This document shows positions 46,541 to 59,644 of a DNA stretch of 64,000 bases, one piece after another. The stretch is from contig CM020505.1 of NCBI GenBank assembly GCA_009823395.1, positions 51,629 to 115,628 of the forward strand. The letters run 5' to 3'. The stretch comes from Thamnaconus septentrionalis (taxonomy: Eukaryota; Chordata; Actinopteri; Tetraodontiformes; Monacanthidae). The notes under the pieces are model-generated. The model saw only the letters and a program-made list of their open reading frames with translations. It made no database searches and had not been told where the DNA came from. Every line of letters begins with the position of its first letter. Positions within the stretch are counted from its first letter, which is position 1. The translations under genes and the position numbers were made by a program.

Positions 46541-49500
46541 AGTCAGCCGAAGATCATCCCAGGGAAAATATGGAGAATAAACTCAAGAAATGGAATTTAA
46601 AGTTTACCTTAAGACATGGGAACAAAATGCAACCAACAGGGTGGCCTGGGGACAGCTTGTCCGATGTGGGGCGGCACAAAGCAATGACAACCTGAGCCTC
46701 AGGCTTGGCCCCCCTGGTGTAAGTGGGGGACCGGGCAGTTGGGCTGGAGCCCCGGGTTGGCCTGGAGACAAAGGCTGGTGAGGGCTTGTAGTTCTGGAGC
46801 AACATTAAGTCAGTCGAAGATCATCCCAGGGAAAATATGGAGAATAAACTCAAGAAATGGAATTTAAAGTTTACCTTAAGACCTGGGAGGTGAATGCAAC
46901 CAACAGGGTGGCCTGGGGACAGCTTGTCCGATGTGGGCGGCACCAAAGCAATGACAAACTGGGCCTCAGGCTGGGACCCTGGTGTAAGTGGGGGACCGGC
47001 AGTGGGGAGTTGGAGACCTGGTCGGTCTGAATCACAGGCTGGTGAGGGCTTGTAGTTCTGGATGAAGATTAAGTCAGCTGAAGATCATCCTAGGGAAAAT
47101 ATGGAGAATAAACTCAAGAAATGGAAATTTAAAGTTTACCTTTAAGACATGGGAGGTAAATGCAACCAACAGGGGTGGCCTGGGGACAGCTTGATCGAGA
47201 GGGTGCCGCCCACTGCAATGACAACCTGAGCTCAGGCTGGGCCCCCTGGTGGAAGTGGGGACTGGGCAGCAGGGCTGAGCCCTGGATGTGGGGCTGGAGT
47301 CACAGGGTGGCATGACAAAGGCTGGTGAGGGCTTGTAGTTCTGGAGCAACATTAAGTCAGCCAAAGATCATCCCAGGGAAAATATGGAGAATAAACCAAG
47401 AAATGGAATTTAAAGTTTACCTTAAGACATGGGAGGTGAATGCAACCAACAGGGTGGCCTGGGGACAGCTTGTCCGATGTGGGTCGGCACAAAGCAATGA
47501 CAACCTGAGCCTCAGGCTGGGCCCCCCTGGTGTGGGGGGGACCCTGGGCTGAGGAGCTGGAGCCCGGGGTGGCCTGGAGACAAAGGCTGGTGAGGGCTTG
47601 TAGTTCTGGAGCAACATTAAGTCAGCCAAAGATCATCCCAGGAAAATATGGAGAATAAACTCAAGAAATGGAATTTAAAGTTTACCTTAAGACATGGGAG
47701 GTGAATGCAACCAACAGGGTGGCCTGGGGACAGCTTGTCCGATGTGGGGCGGCATCCTGCAATGACAACCTGGGCTCAGGCTGGGCCCCCTGGTGTAAGT
47801 GGGGACCAAGGCTGCAGGGCTGGAGCCCCGGGTTGGCCTGGGAGACAAAGGCTGGTGAGGGCTTGTAGTTCTGGAGCAACATTAAGTCAGTCAAGATCAT
47901 CCCAGGGAAAATATGGAGAATAAACTCAAGAAATGGAATTTAAAGTTTACCTTAAGACCTGGGAGGTGAATGCAACCAACAGGGTGGCCTGGGACAGCTT
48001 GTCCGATGTGGGGCGGTATCCTGCAATGACAACCTGGGCTCTCAGGCTGGGCCCCCCTGGTGTAAGTGGGGACCGGGCTATGGAGCTGGAGCCAGGGTGG
48101 CCTGGAGACAAAGGCTGGTGAGGCTTGTAGTTCTGGAGCAACATTAAGTCAGTCCAAGATCATCCCAGGGACAATATGGAGAATAAACTCAAGAAATGGA
48201 ATTTAAAGTTTACCTTAAGACCTGGGAGGTGAATGCAACCAACAGGGTGGCCTGGGGACAGCTTGTCCGATGTGGGGCGGCACCTGCAATGACAACCTGG
48301 GCCTCAGGCTGGGCCCCCCTGGTGTAAGTGGGGACCGGGCTGGGGAGCTGGAGCCTGGGGTGGCCTGGAGACAAAGGCTGGTGAGGGCTTGTAGTTCTGG
48401 AGCAACATTAAGTCAGCCAAAGATCATCCCAGGGACAATATGGAGAATAAACTCAAGAAATGGAATTTAAAGTTTACCTTAAGACCTGGGAGGTGAGATG
48501 CAACCAACAGGGTGGCCTGGGGACAGCTTGTCCGATGTGGGCGGCACCTGCAATGACAACCTGGGCCTCAGGCTGGGCCCCCTGGTGTAAGTGGGGGACC
48601 GGGCTGGGGAGCTGGAGCCCCGGGTGGCCTGGAGACAAAAAGGCTGGTGAGGGCTTGTAGTTCTGGAGCAACATTAAGTCAGCCAAAGATCATCCCAGGA
48701 CAATATGGAGAATAAACTCAAGAAATGGAATTTAAAGTTTACCTTAAGACCTGGGAGGTGAATGCAACCAACAGGGTGGCCTGGGGACAGCTTGTCCGAT
48801 GTGGGGTGGCACAACTGCAACGACAACCTGGGCCTCAGGCTGGGACCCCTGGTGCGAAGTGGGGACCGGGCTGGGCAGGGCTGGAGCCCTGGGGGGGTGG
48901 GGTGGAATGGAGTCAAAGGCTGGTGAGGGCTTGTAGTTCTGGAGCAACATTAAGTCAGCCAAAGATCATCCCAGGGAAAATATGGAGAATAAAGTCAAGA
49001 AATGGAATTTAAAGTTTACCTTAAGACATGGGAGGTGAATGCAACCAACAGGGTGGCCTGGGCAAAGCTTGTCCGATGTGGGCGGCACACTGCAATGACA
49101 ACCTCGCCTCAGGCTGGGCCCCTGGTGCAGTGGGGACCCGGGCCAGGGGAGCTGGGTGAGCTGGAGCCCGGGTGGCCTGGAGACAAAGGCTGGTGAGGGC
49201 TTGTAGTTCTGGAGCAACATTAAGTCAGCCAAAGATCATCCCAGGGACAATATGGAGAATAAACTCAAGAAATGGAATTTAAAGTTTACCTTAAGACCTG
49301 GGAGGTGAATGCAACCAACAGGGTGGCCTGGGGACAGCTTGTCCGATGTGGGGCGGCACCCTGCAATGACAACCAGGGCCTCAGGCTGGGCACTCCTGGT
49401 GTAAGTGGGGGACCGGGCTGCGGAGCTGGAGCCCTGGGTCGGCCTGGATCACAGGCTGGTGAGGGATTATAGTTCTGGAGGAAGATTAAGTCAGCCGAAG

Positions 49501-52500
49501 ATCATCCCAGGGAAAATATGGAGAATAAACTCAAGAAATGGAATTTAAAGTTTACCTTAAGACCTGGGAGGTGAATGCAACCAACAGGGTGGCATGGGGA
49601 AAGCTTGTCCGATGTAGGGCGGCACCCTGCAATGACAACCTGGGCCTCAGGCTGGGCCCCCCTGGTGTAAGTGGGGGACCGGGCTGCGGAGCTGGAGACC
49701 CGGGGTGGCCTGGAGAAAAAAGGCTGGTGAGGGCTTATAGTTCTGGAGCAACATTAAGTCAGCCAAAGATCATCCCAGGGACAATATGGAGAATAAACTC
49801 AAGAAATGGAATTTAAAGTTTACCTTAAGACCTGGGAGGTGAATGCAACCAACAGGGTGGCCTGGGGACAGCTTGTCCGATGTGGGGCGGCACCAAGCAA
49901 TGACAACCTTGGCCTCAGGCTGGGCCCCCCTGGTGTAATTGGGGGACCGGGCTGCGGAGCTGGAGCCCCGGGGTGGCCTGGAGACAAAGGCTGGTGAGGG
50001 CTTGTAGTTCTGGATGAAGATTAAATCAGCCGAAGCTCATCCCAGGGAAAATATGGAGAATAAACTCAAGAAATGGAATTTAAAGTTGACCTTAACACAT
50101 GGGAGGTAAATACAACCAAAATGGTGGCCTGGGGACAGCTTGTCCGATGTGGGGCGGCACAAAGCAATTACAACCTGAGCCTCAGGCTTGGCCCCCCTGG
50201 TGTAAGTGGGGGGGACTGGGCAGCAGGGCTGGAGCCCCGGGGTGGCCTGGAGACAAAGGCTGGTGAGGCCTTGTAGTTCTGGAGCAACATTAAGTCAGCC
50301 GAAGATCATCCCAGGGAAAATATGGAGAATAAACTCAAGAAATGGAACTTAAAGTTTACCTTAAGACATGGGAAGTAAATACAACCAACATGGTGGCCAG
50401 GGGAAAGATTGATCGAGAGGGTGCCGTCCACTGGAACGACAACAATCGCCTCAGGCAGGGACCCCCTGGTGCGAGTGGGGGACCGGGTAGCAGGGCTGGA
50501 GCCCTGGGTGAGGGGCTGGAGCCACGGGGTGGCATGGAGTCAAAGGCTGGTGAGGGCTTGTAGTTATGGAGCAACATTAAGTCAGCCAAAGATCATCCAA
50601 GGAAATGGAACTTAAAGTTTACCTTAAGACCTGGGAGGTGAATGCAACCAACAGGGTGGCCTGGGGACAGCTTGTCCGATGTGGGGCGGCACCCTGCAAT
50701 GACAACCTGGGCCTCAGGCTGGGCCCCCCTGTTGTAAGTGGGGGACCGGGCTTCGGAGCTGGAGCCACGGGGTGGCCTGGAGACAAAGGCTGGTGAGGGC
50801 TTGTAGTTCTGGAGCAACATTAAGTCAGCCAAAGATCATCCCAGGGACAATATGGAGAATAAACTCAAGAAATGGAATTTAAAGTTTACCTTAAGACCTG
50901 GGAGGTGAATGCAACCAACAGGGTGGCCTGGGGACAGCTTGTCCGATGTGGGCGGCACCTGCAATGACAACCTGGGCTCAGGCTGGGCCCCCCTGGTGTA
51001 AGTGGGGGACCGGGCTGGGGAGCTGGAGCCCCGGGGTGGCCTGGAGACACAGGCTGGTGAGGGCTTGTAGTTCTGGATGAAGATTAAGTCAGCCGAAGAT
51101 CATCCCAGGGAAAATATGGAGAATAAACTCAAGAAATGGAATTTAAAGTTTACCTTAAGACATGGGAGGTGAATGCAACCAACAGGGTGGCCTGGGGACA
51201 GCTTGTCCGATGTGGGGCGGCACACTGCAATGACAACCTGAGCCTCAGGCTGGGCCCCTGGTGTGCAGTGGGGGACCGGGTGCTGGAGCGCTTGGGTGGG
51301 AGCTGGAGCCCCGGGGTGGCCTGGAGACAAAGGCTGGTGAGGGCTTGTAGTTCTGGAGCAACATTAAGTCAGCCAAAGATCATCCCAGGGAAAATATGGA
51401 GAATAAACTCAAGAAATGGAATTTAAAGTTTACCTTAAGACATGGGAACAAAATGCAACCAACAGGGTGGCCTGGGGACAGCTTGTCCGAGAGGGTCGGC
51501 ACAAAGCAATGACAACCTGGGCCTCAGGCTGGGCCCCTGGTGTAAGTGGGGACCGGGCAGCAGGCTTGGCCCTGGCTGAGGGGCTGGAGCCCGGGGTGGC
51601 CTGGAGACAAAGGCTGGTGAGGGCTTGTAGTTCTGGAGCAACATTAAGTCAGCCAAAGATCATCCCAGGAAAATATGGAGAATAAACTCAAGAAATGGAA
51701 TTTAAAGTTTACCTTAAGACCTGGGAGGTTAATGCAACCAACAGGGTGGCCTGGGGACAGCCTGTCCGATGTGGGGCGACACCTGCAATGACAACCTGGG
51801 CCTCAGGCTGGGCCCCTGGTGTAAGTGGGGGACCGGGCTGGCGGAGCTGGAGCCCCAGGGTGGCCTGGAGAACAAAGGCTGGTGAGGGCTTGTAGTTCTG
51901 GAGCAACATTAAGTCAGCCAAAGATCATCCCAGGGACAATATGGAGAATAAACTCAAGAAATGGAATTTAAAGTTTACCTTAAGACATGGGAGGAAAATG
52001 CAACCAACAGGGTGGCCTGGGGACAGCTTGTCCGATGTGGGGCGGCACAAAGCAATGACAACCTGGGCCTCAGGCTGGGACCCCCTGGTGTAAGTGGGGG
52101 ACCGGGCTGCGGAGCGGGAGCCCCGGGGTGGTCTGGATAACAGGCTGGTGAGGGCTTATAGTTCTGGAGGAAGATTAAGTCAGCCGAAGATCATCCCTGG
52201 GAAAATATGGAGAATAAACTCAAGAAATGGAATTTAAAGTTTACCTTAAGACATGGGAGGTAAATGCAACCAACAGGGTGGCCTGGGGACAGCTTGATCG
52301 AGAGTGCGCCGCCCACTGCAACAACAACCACCGCCTCAGGCTGGGCCCCCCTGGTGCGAGTGGGGGACTGGGCTGCAGGACTGGAGGCACAGGGTGGCCT
52401 GGAGTAACAGGATGGTGAGGGCTTGTAGTTCTGGAGGAAGATTAAGTTTGCCAAAGATCATCCCAGGGAAAATATAGAGAATAAACTGAAGAAATGGAAT

Positions 52501-52600
52501 TTAAAGTTTACCTTAAGACCTGGGGGATGAATGCAACCAACAGGGTGGCCTGGGCAAAGCTTGTCCGATGTGGGGCGGCACACTGCAATGACAACCTGGG
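46541..52600 (+). repeat. Satellite array, segment 9, alternating clean and indel-rich monomers
   Basis: Mostly type A monomers of about 268 bp. B-like or C-like monomers appear at about 47200, 50400 and 52300. 49270-50930 is clean; 47080-49240 and 50940-51930 show losses in C and G runs. No gene seen. Confidence 0.93.
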
Positions 52601-53323
52601 CCTCAGGCTGGGCCCCCCTGGTGCGAGTGGGGGACCGGGCAGCAGGGCTTGAGCCCTGGGAGCCCAGGCTGGACAGGCGACAGCTTGTTCGAGAGGGCGC
52701 CGCCCACTGCAACTACAACCTCCGCCTAAGGCAGGCCCCACCTGGTGCAAGTGGAGAACCGGGCAGCGGAGCTAGAGCTCCGGGGTGGCCTGGAGTCACA
52801 GGATGGTGACCTTAAGACATGGGAGGTAAATGCAACCAACAGGGCGGCCTGGGCAAAGTTTGGCCGATGTGGGGCGGCACACTGCAATAACAACTATGGC
52901 CTCAGGCTGGGCCCCACTAGTGCGAGTGGGGGACCGGGCAGCAGGGCTGGAGCCCCGGGGTGGCCTGGAGGCACAGGATGGTGAGGGCTTGTAGTTCTGG
53001 AACAAGATTAAGTCAGCTGAAGATCATCCCAGGGACAATATGGAGAATAAAGTCAAGAAATGGAATTTAAAGTTGACCTTAAGACATGGGAGGTAAATGC
53101 AACCAACAGGGCGGCCTGGGCAAAGTTTGGCCGATGTGGGGGCGGCACACTGCAATAACAACTATGGCCTCAGGCTGGGCCCCACTAGTGCGAGTGGGGG
53201 ACCGGGCAGCAGGGCTGGAGCCCTGGGAGCCCAGGGTGGACAGGCGACAGCTTGTTCGAGAGGGCGCCGCCCACTGCAACTACAACCTCCGCCTGAGGCT
53301 GGCCCCACCTGGTGCAAGTGGAG

Positions 53324-53347
53324 GTGGCACTAGCAGAGAAAGAGTGT

Positions 53348-53382
<35 letters not shown>

Positions 53383-53604
53383 CTGGGACAACCAGTTCCC
53401 CGTTCCCCCCGCCTGGCCGGCTTGTGACAATGAGTGGGGATGGGCTTAACCCTGGGCCCCCCCGGTACGAGTGGGGGAGCGTGCCGCGGCGCAGCTGAAG
53501 AGCAAGGTCCAAGTGACAGGCAGGCAGCAGGGAGGCAGGCAGGGGGCGGCCCCCACCTAATCCCAGGTGCCCCACCTAAGTCCAGGGCCCTCTCTAAGCG
53601 CCCC
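53324..53604 (+). repeat. CAG-bearing module, copy 1
   Basis: 281 bp that does not align to any A, B or C monomer. It begins GGTGGCACTAGCAG, holds the CAG run, 'ACCAGTTCCCCGTTCCCC', 'CTGAAGAGCAAGGTCCAAG' and a GGCAGGCAGCAGGGAGGCAG stretch, and ends 'CTCTCTAAGCGCCCCC', after which satellite resumes at CTTAAGACCTGG. Confidence 0.85.
53348..53380 (+). repeat. (CAG)11 microsatellite
   Basis: Eleven uninterrupted CAG units inside module copy 1. Confidence 0.97.
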
Positions 53605-54115
53605 CTTAAGACCTGGGAGGTGAATGCAACCGACAGGGTAGCCTGGGGACAGCTTGTCCGACGTGGGGCGGCACACTGCAGTGAAAACCAGGGCCTCAGG
53701 CTGGGCGCCCCTGGTGTAAGTGGGGGACTGGGCTGCGGAGCTGGAGCCCCGGGGTGGCCTGGAGGCACAGGATGGTGAGGGCTTGTAGTTCTGGAACAAG
53801 ATTAAGTCAGCTGAAGATCATCCCAGGGACAATATGGAGAATAAAGTCAAGAAATGGAATTTAAAGTTGACCTTAAGACATGGGAGGTAAATGCAACCAA
53901 CAGGGTGGCCTGGGCAAAGCTTGGCCGATGCGGGGCGGCACACTGCAATAACAACTTCGGCCTCAGGCTGGGCCCCACTAGTGCGAGTGGGGGACCGGGC
54001 AGCAGGGCTGGAGCCCTGGGAGCCCAGGCTGGACAGGCGACAGCTTGTTCGAGAGGGCGCCGCCCACTGCAACTACAACCTCCGCCTGAGGCTGGCCCCA
54101 CCTGGTGCAAGTGGA

Positions 54116-54134
54116 GGTGGCACTAGCAGAGAAG

Positions 54135-54170
<36 letters not shown>

Positions 54171-54384
54171 CTGGGACAACCAGTTCCCCGTTCCCCCGCT
54201 GGCCGGCTTGTGACAATGAGTGGGGATGGGCTTAACCCTGGGCCCCCGGTACGAGTGGGGGCGTGCAAGCCGGCGCAGCTGAAGAGCAAGGTCCAAGTGA
54301 CAGGCAGGCAGCAGGGGAGGCAGGCAGGGGCGGCCCACCTAATCCCAGGTGCCCCACCTAAGTCCAGGGCCCTCTCTAGCGCCC
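54116..54384 (+). repeat. CAG-bearing module, copy 2
   Basis: Same module as 53324-53604, shortened by several small deletions in C and G runs. The CAG flank reads GAAGAGAG instead of GAAAGAGTGT. Confidence 0.85.
54139..54168 (+). repeat. (CAG)10 microsatellite
   Basis: Ten uninterrupted CAG units inside module copy 2. Confidence 0.97.
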
Positions 54385-55597
54385 CTTAAGACCTGGGAGG
54401 TGAATGCAACCGACAGGGTAGCCTGGGGACAGCTTGTCCGATGTGGGGGCGGCACACTGCAGTGAAAACCAGGGCCTCAGGCTGGGCGCCCCTGTGTAAG
54501 TGGGGACCAGGCAGCAGGAGCTGGAGCCCAGGGTGGCCTGGAGGCACAGGATGGTGAGGGCTTGTAGTTCTGGAACAAGATTAAGTCAGCTGAAGATCAT
54601 CCCAGGGACAATATGGAGAATAGAACTCAAGAAATGGAATTTAAAGTTGACCTTAAGACATGGGAGGTAAATGCAACCAACAGGGTGGCCTGGGCAAAGC
54701 TTGGCCGATGCGGGGCGGCACACTGCAATAACAACTTCGGCCTCAGGCTGGGCCCCACTAGTGCGAGTGGGGGACCGGGCAGCAGGGCTGGAACCCTGGG
54801 AGCCCAGGCTGGACAGGCGACAGCTTGTTCGAGAGGGCGCGCCCACTGCAACTACAACCTCCGCCTAAGGCTGGCCCCACCTGGTGCAAGTGGAGAACCG
54901 GGCAGCGGAGCTAGAGCCCCGGGTGGCCTGGAGTCACAGGATGGTGAGGGCTTGGAGTTCTGGAGCAATGATTAAGTCAGCCAAGATCATCCAAGGAAAT
55001 GGAACTTAAAGTTTACCTGGGAAGACAACCGGGAGGTGAATGCAACCAACAGGGTGGCCACCTAATCCAGCTTGTCCTAATCCAGGGGCGGTACCCTGCA
55101 AGACCTGGGAGGTGAATGCAACCGACAGGGTAGCCTGGGACAGCTTGTCCGACTGGGGCGGCACACTGCAGTGAAAACCAGGGCCTCAGGCTGGGCGCCC
55201 CTGGGGGGGGACTGGCAGCAGGGCTGGAGCCCGGGGTGGCCTGGAGGCACAGGATGGTGATGGCTTGTAGTTCTGGAACAAGATTAAGTCAGCTGAAGAT
55301 CATCCCAGGGACAATATGGAGAATAAAGTCAAGAAATGGAATTTAAAGTTAACCTTAAGACATGGGAGGTAAATGCAACCAACAGGGTGGCCTGGGCAAA
55401 GCTTGGCCGATGTGGTGCGGCACACTGCAATGACAACTTCGGCCTCAGGCTGGGCCCCACTAGTGCGAGTGGGAGACCGGGCAGCAGGGCTGGAGCCCTG
55501 GGAGCCCAGGCTGGACAGGCGACAGCTTGTTCGAGAGGGCGCCGCCCACTGCAACTACAACCTCCGCCTGAGGCTGGCCCCACCTGGTGCAAGTGGA

Positions 55598-55873
55598 GGT
55601 GGCACTGGCAGAGACAGAGTGTCAGCAGCAGCAGCAGCAGCAGCAGAAGCACTGGGACAACCAGTTCCCCGTTCCCCCCGCCTGGCCAGCTTGTGACAAT
55701 GAGTGGGGATAGGCTTAACCCTGGGCCCCCCCGGTACGAGTGGGGGAGCGTGCCGCGGCGCAGCTGAAGAGCAAGGTCCAAGTGGCAGGCAGGCAGCAGG
55801 GAGGCAGGCAGGGGGCGGCCCCCACCTAAGCCCAGGTGCCCCACCTAAGTCCAGGGCCCTCTCTAAGCGCCAC
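55598..55873 (+). repeat. CAG-bearing module, copy 3
   Basis: Same module, with GGCACTGGCAGAGACAG in place of GGCACTAGCAGAGAAAG, and a CAG run ended by an AAG unit. Confidence 0.85.
55623..55646 (+). repeat. (CAG)8 microsatellite
   Basis: Eight CAG units followed by AAG. Confidence 0.97.
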
Positions 55874-57008
55874 CTTAAGACCTGGGAGGTGAATGCAACC
55901 GACAGGGTAGCCTGGGGACAGCTTGTCCGACGTGGGGCGGCACACTGCAGTGAAAACCAGGGCCTCAGGCTGGGCCCCCTGGTGTAAGTGGGGGACTGGG
56001 CTGCCGGAGCTGGAGCCCCGGGGTGGCCTGGAGGCACAGGATGGTGAGGGCTTGTAGTTCTGGAACAAGATTAAGTCAGCTGAAGATCATCCCAGGGACA
56101 ATATGGAGAATAAAGTCAAGAAATGGAATTTAAAGTTGACCTTAAGACACAGGTAAATGCAACCAACAGGGTGGCCTGGGCAAAGCTTGGCCGATGTGGT
56201 GCGGCACACTGCAATGACAACTTCGGCCTCAGGCTGGGCCCCACTAGTGCGAGTGGGGGACCGGCAGGGCAGCAGGGCTGGAGCCCTGGGAGCCCAGGCT
56301 GGACAGGCGACAGCTTGTTCGAGAGGGCGCCGCCCACTGCAACTACAACCTCCGCCTGGGAGGCTGGCCCCACCTGGTGCAAGTGGAGAACCGGGCTGGG
56401 ACCCCTGGTGCGGAGCTAGAGCCCCCTGGGTGGGCTGGAGGTCAATATGAAGATAAAGTCAAGGAAATGGAACTTAAAGTTTACCTTAAGACCTGGGAGG
56501 TGAATGCAACCGACAGGGTGGCCAGGGGACAGCTTGTCCGATGTGGGGCGGCACACTGCAACACCTGAAAACCAGGGCCTCAGGCTGGGCCCCTGGGGCG
56601 GTGCAGCAGGGCCTCAGGGACTGGGCTGCGGAGCTGGAGCCCCGGGGTGGCCTGGAGGCACAGGATGGTGAGGGCTTGTAGTTTTGGAACAAGATTAAGT
56701 CAGCTGAAGATCATCCCAGGGACAATATGGAGAATAAAGTCAAGAAATGGAATTTAAAGTTAACCTTAAGACATGGGAGGTAAATGCAACCAACAGGGTG
56801 GCCTGGGCAAAGCTTGGCCGATGTGGTGCGGCACACTGCAATGACAACTTCGGCCTCAGGCTGGGCCCCACTAGTGCGAGTGGGAGACCGGGCAGCAGGG
56901 CTGGAGCCCTGGGAGCCCAGGCTGGACAGGCGACAGCTTGTTTGAGAGGGCGCCGCCCACTGCAACTACAACCTCCGCCTGAGGCTGGCCCCACCTGGTG
57001 CAAGTGGA

Positions 57009-57281
57009 GGTGGCACTAGCAGAGAAAGAGTGTCAGCAGCAGCAGCAGCAGCAGCAGCACTGGGACAACCAGTTCCCCGTTCCCCCCGCCTGGCCGGCTT
57101 GTGACAATGAGTGGGGATGGGCTTAACCCTGGGCCCCCCCGGTACGAGTGGGGGAGCGTGCCGCGGCGCAGCTGAAGAGCAAGGTCCAAGTGACAGGCAG
57201 GCAGCAGGGAGGCAGGCAGGGGGCGGCCCCCACCTAATCCCAGGTGCCCCACCTAAGTCCAGGGCCCTCTCTAAGCGCCCC
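57009..57281 (+). repeat. CAG-bearing module, copy 4
   Basis: Nearly identical to copy 1 except for CAG number. Confidence 0.85.
57034..57057 (+). repeat. (CAG)8 microsatellite
   Basis: Eight uninterrupted CAG units in module copy 4. Confidence 0.97.
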
Positions 57282-57981
57282 CTTAAGACCTGGGAGGTGA
57301 ATGCAACCGACAGGGTAGCCTGGGGACAGCTTGTCCGACGTGGGGCGGCACACTGCAGTGAAAACCAGGGCCTCAGGCTGGGCGCCCCTGGTGTAAGCGG
57401 GGGACCAGGCAGCAGGGCTGGAGCCCCGGGGTGGCCTGGAGGCACAGGATGGTGAGGGCTTGTAGTTTTGGAACAAGATTAAGTCAGCTGAAGATCATCC
57501 CAGGGACAATATGGAGAATAAAGTCAAGAAATGGAATTTAAAGTTGACCTTAAGACATGGGAGGTAAATGCAACCAACAGGGTGGCCTGGGCAAAGCTTG
57601 GCCGATGCGGGGCGGCACACTGCAATAACAACTTCGGCCTCAGGCTGGGCCCCACTAGTGCGAGTGGGAGACCGGGCAGCAGGGCTGGAGCCCTGGGAGC
57701 CCAGGCTGGACAGGCGACAGCTTGTTCGAGAGGGCGCCGCCCACTGCAACTACAACCTCCGCCTAAGGCTGGCCCCACCTGGTGCAAGTGGAGAACCGGG
57801 CAGCGGAGCTAGAGCCCCGGGGTGGCCTGGAGTCACAGGATGGTGAGGGCTTGGAGTTCTGGAGCAATATTAAGTCAGCCGAAGATCATCCAAGGGAAAT
57901 GGAACTTAAAGTTTACCTTAAGACCTGGGAGGTGAATGCAACCGACAGGGTGGCCAGGGGACAGCTTGTCCGATGTGGGGC

Positions 57982-58010
57982 GGATTAGGTGGGCGGCCCC
58001 CACCTAATCC
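57982..58010. repeat. Perfect 12-bp inverted repeat at a module breakpoint
   Basis: GGATTAGGTGGG (57982-57993) and CCCACCTAATCC (57999-58010) flank a 5-base loop. The left arm does not occur at this place in the other monomers; it is the inverse of the module piece to its right. The partial module then runs to 58051. Confidence 0.9.
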
Positions 58011-59380
58011 CAGGTGCCCCACCTAAGTCCAGGGCCCTCTCTAAGCGCCCCCTTAAGACCTGGGAGGTGAATGCAACCGACAGGGTAGCCTGGGGACAGC
58101 TTGTCCGACGTGGGGCGGCACACTGCAGTGAAAACCAGGGCCTCAGGCTGGGCGCCCCTGGTGTAAGTGGGGGACTGGGCTGCGGAGCTGGAGCCCCGGG
58201 GTGGCCTGGAGGCACAGGATGGTGAGGGCTTGTAGTTTTGGAACAAGATTAAGTCAGCTGAAGATCATCCCAGGGACAATATGGAGAATAAAGTCAAGAA
58301 ATGGAATTTAAAGTTAACCTTAAGACATGGGAGGTAAATGCAACCAACAGGGTGGCCTGGGCAAAGCTTGGCCGATGTGGTGCGGCACACTGCAATGACA
58401 ACTTCGGCCTCAGGCTGGGCCCCACTAGTGCGAGTGGGGGACCGGGCAGCAGGGATGGAGCCCTGGGTGCGGGGCTGGAGTCCCGGGGTTGCCTGGAATC
58501 AAAGGCTGGTGAGGGCTTGTAGTTCTGGAGCAACATTAAGTCAGCCAAAGATCATCCCAGGGAAATGGAACTTAAAGTTTACCTGAAGACATGGGAAGAA
58601 AATGCAACCAAGAGGGTGGCCAGGGGACAGCTTGATCCAGAGGGTGCCGCCCACTGCAACGACAACAATCGCATCAGGCTGGGACCCCCTGGTTCGAGTG
58701 GGGGACTGGGCAGCAGGGCTGGAGTCCTGGGTGCGGGGCTGGAGCCCCGGGGTGGCCTGGAGTCAAAGGCTGGTGAGGGCTTGTTGTTCTGGAGCAAGAT
58801 TAATTCAGCCGAAGATCTTCCCAGGGACAATATGGAGAATAAAGTCAAGAAATGGAATTTAAAGTTGACCTGAAGACCTGGGAAGAAAATGCAGCCAACA
58901 GGGTGGCCAGGGGACAGCTTGATCGAGATGCCGACGCCCTCTGCAACTCCAACCTCTGCCGAAGGCTAGGCCCCCTTGGTGCGAGTGGGGGACCAGGCAG
59001 CAGGGGTGGAGCCCCGGGGTGGCCTGGAGGCACAGGATGGTGAGGGCTTGTAGTTCTGGAACAAGATTAAGTCAGCTGAAGATCATCCCAGGGACAATAT
59101 GGAGAATAAAGTCAAGAAATGGAATTTAAAGTTGACCTTAAGACATGGGAGGTAAATGCAACCAACAGGGTGGCCTGGGCAAAGCTTGGCCGATGTGGGG
59201 CGGCACACTGCAATGACAACTTCGGCCTCAGGCTGGGCCCCACTAGTGCGAGTGGGAGACCGGGCAGCAGGGCTGGAGCCCGGGGAGCCCAGGCTGGACA
59301 GGCGACAGCTTGTTTGAGAGGGCGCCGCCCACTGCAACTACAACCTCCGCCTGAGGCTGGCCCCACCTGGTGCAAGTGGA

Positions 59381-59644
59381 GGTGGCACTAGCAGAGAAAG
59401 AGTGTCAGCAGCAGCAGCAGCACTGGGACAACCAGTTCCCCGTTCCCCCCGCCTGGCCGGCTTGTGACAATGAGTGGGGATGGGCTTAACCCTGGGCCCC
59501 CCCGGTACGAGTGGGGGAGCGTGCCGCGGCGCAGCTGAAGAGCAAGGTCCAAGTGACAGGCAGGCAGCAGGGAGGCAGGCAGGGGGCGGCCCCCACCTAA
59601 TCCCAGGTGCCCCACCTAAGTCCAGGGCCCTCTCTAAGCGCCCC
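59381..59644 (+). repeat. CAG-bearing module, copy 5
   Basis: Same module with the shortest CAG run, otherwise like copies 1 and 4. Confidence 0.85.
59406..59420 (+). repeat. (CAG)5 microsatellite
   Basis: Five CAG units in module copy 5. Confidence 0.95.

Noticed and set aside
52680..52700. RNA polymerase III B box in 'TTGTTCGAGAGGGCGCC', which would make the monomer tRNA-derived
   Set aside because: Only GTTCGA matches the GGTTCGANNCC consensus. The final CC and a properly spaced A box are missing.
53340..59420. Polyalanine, polyserine or polyleucine proteins encoded by the CAG tracts
   Set aside because: The tract is open in several frames because it is a simple repeat, and the surrounding frames end in satellite. 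There is no gene structure.
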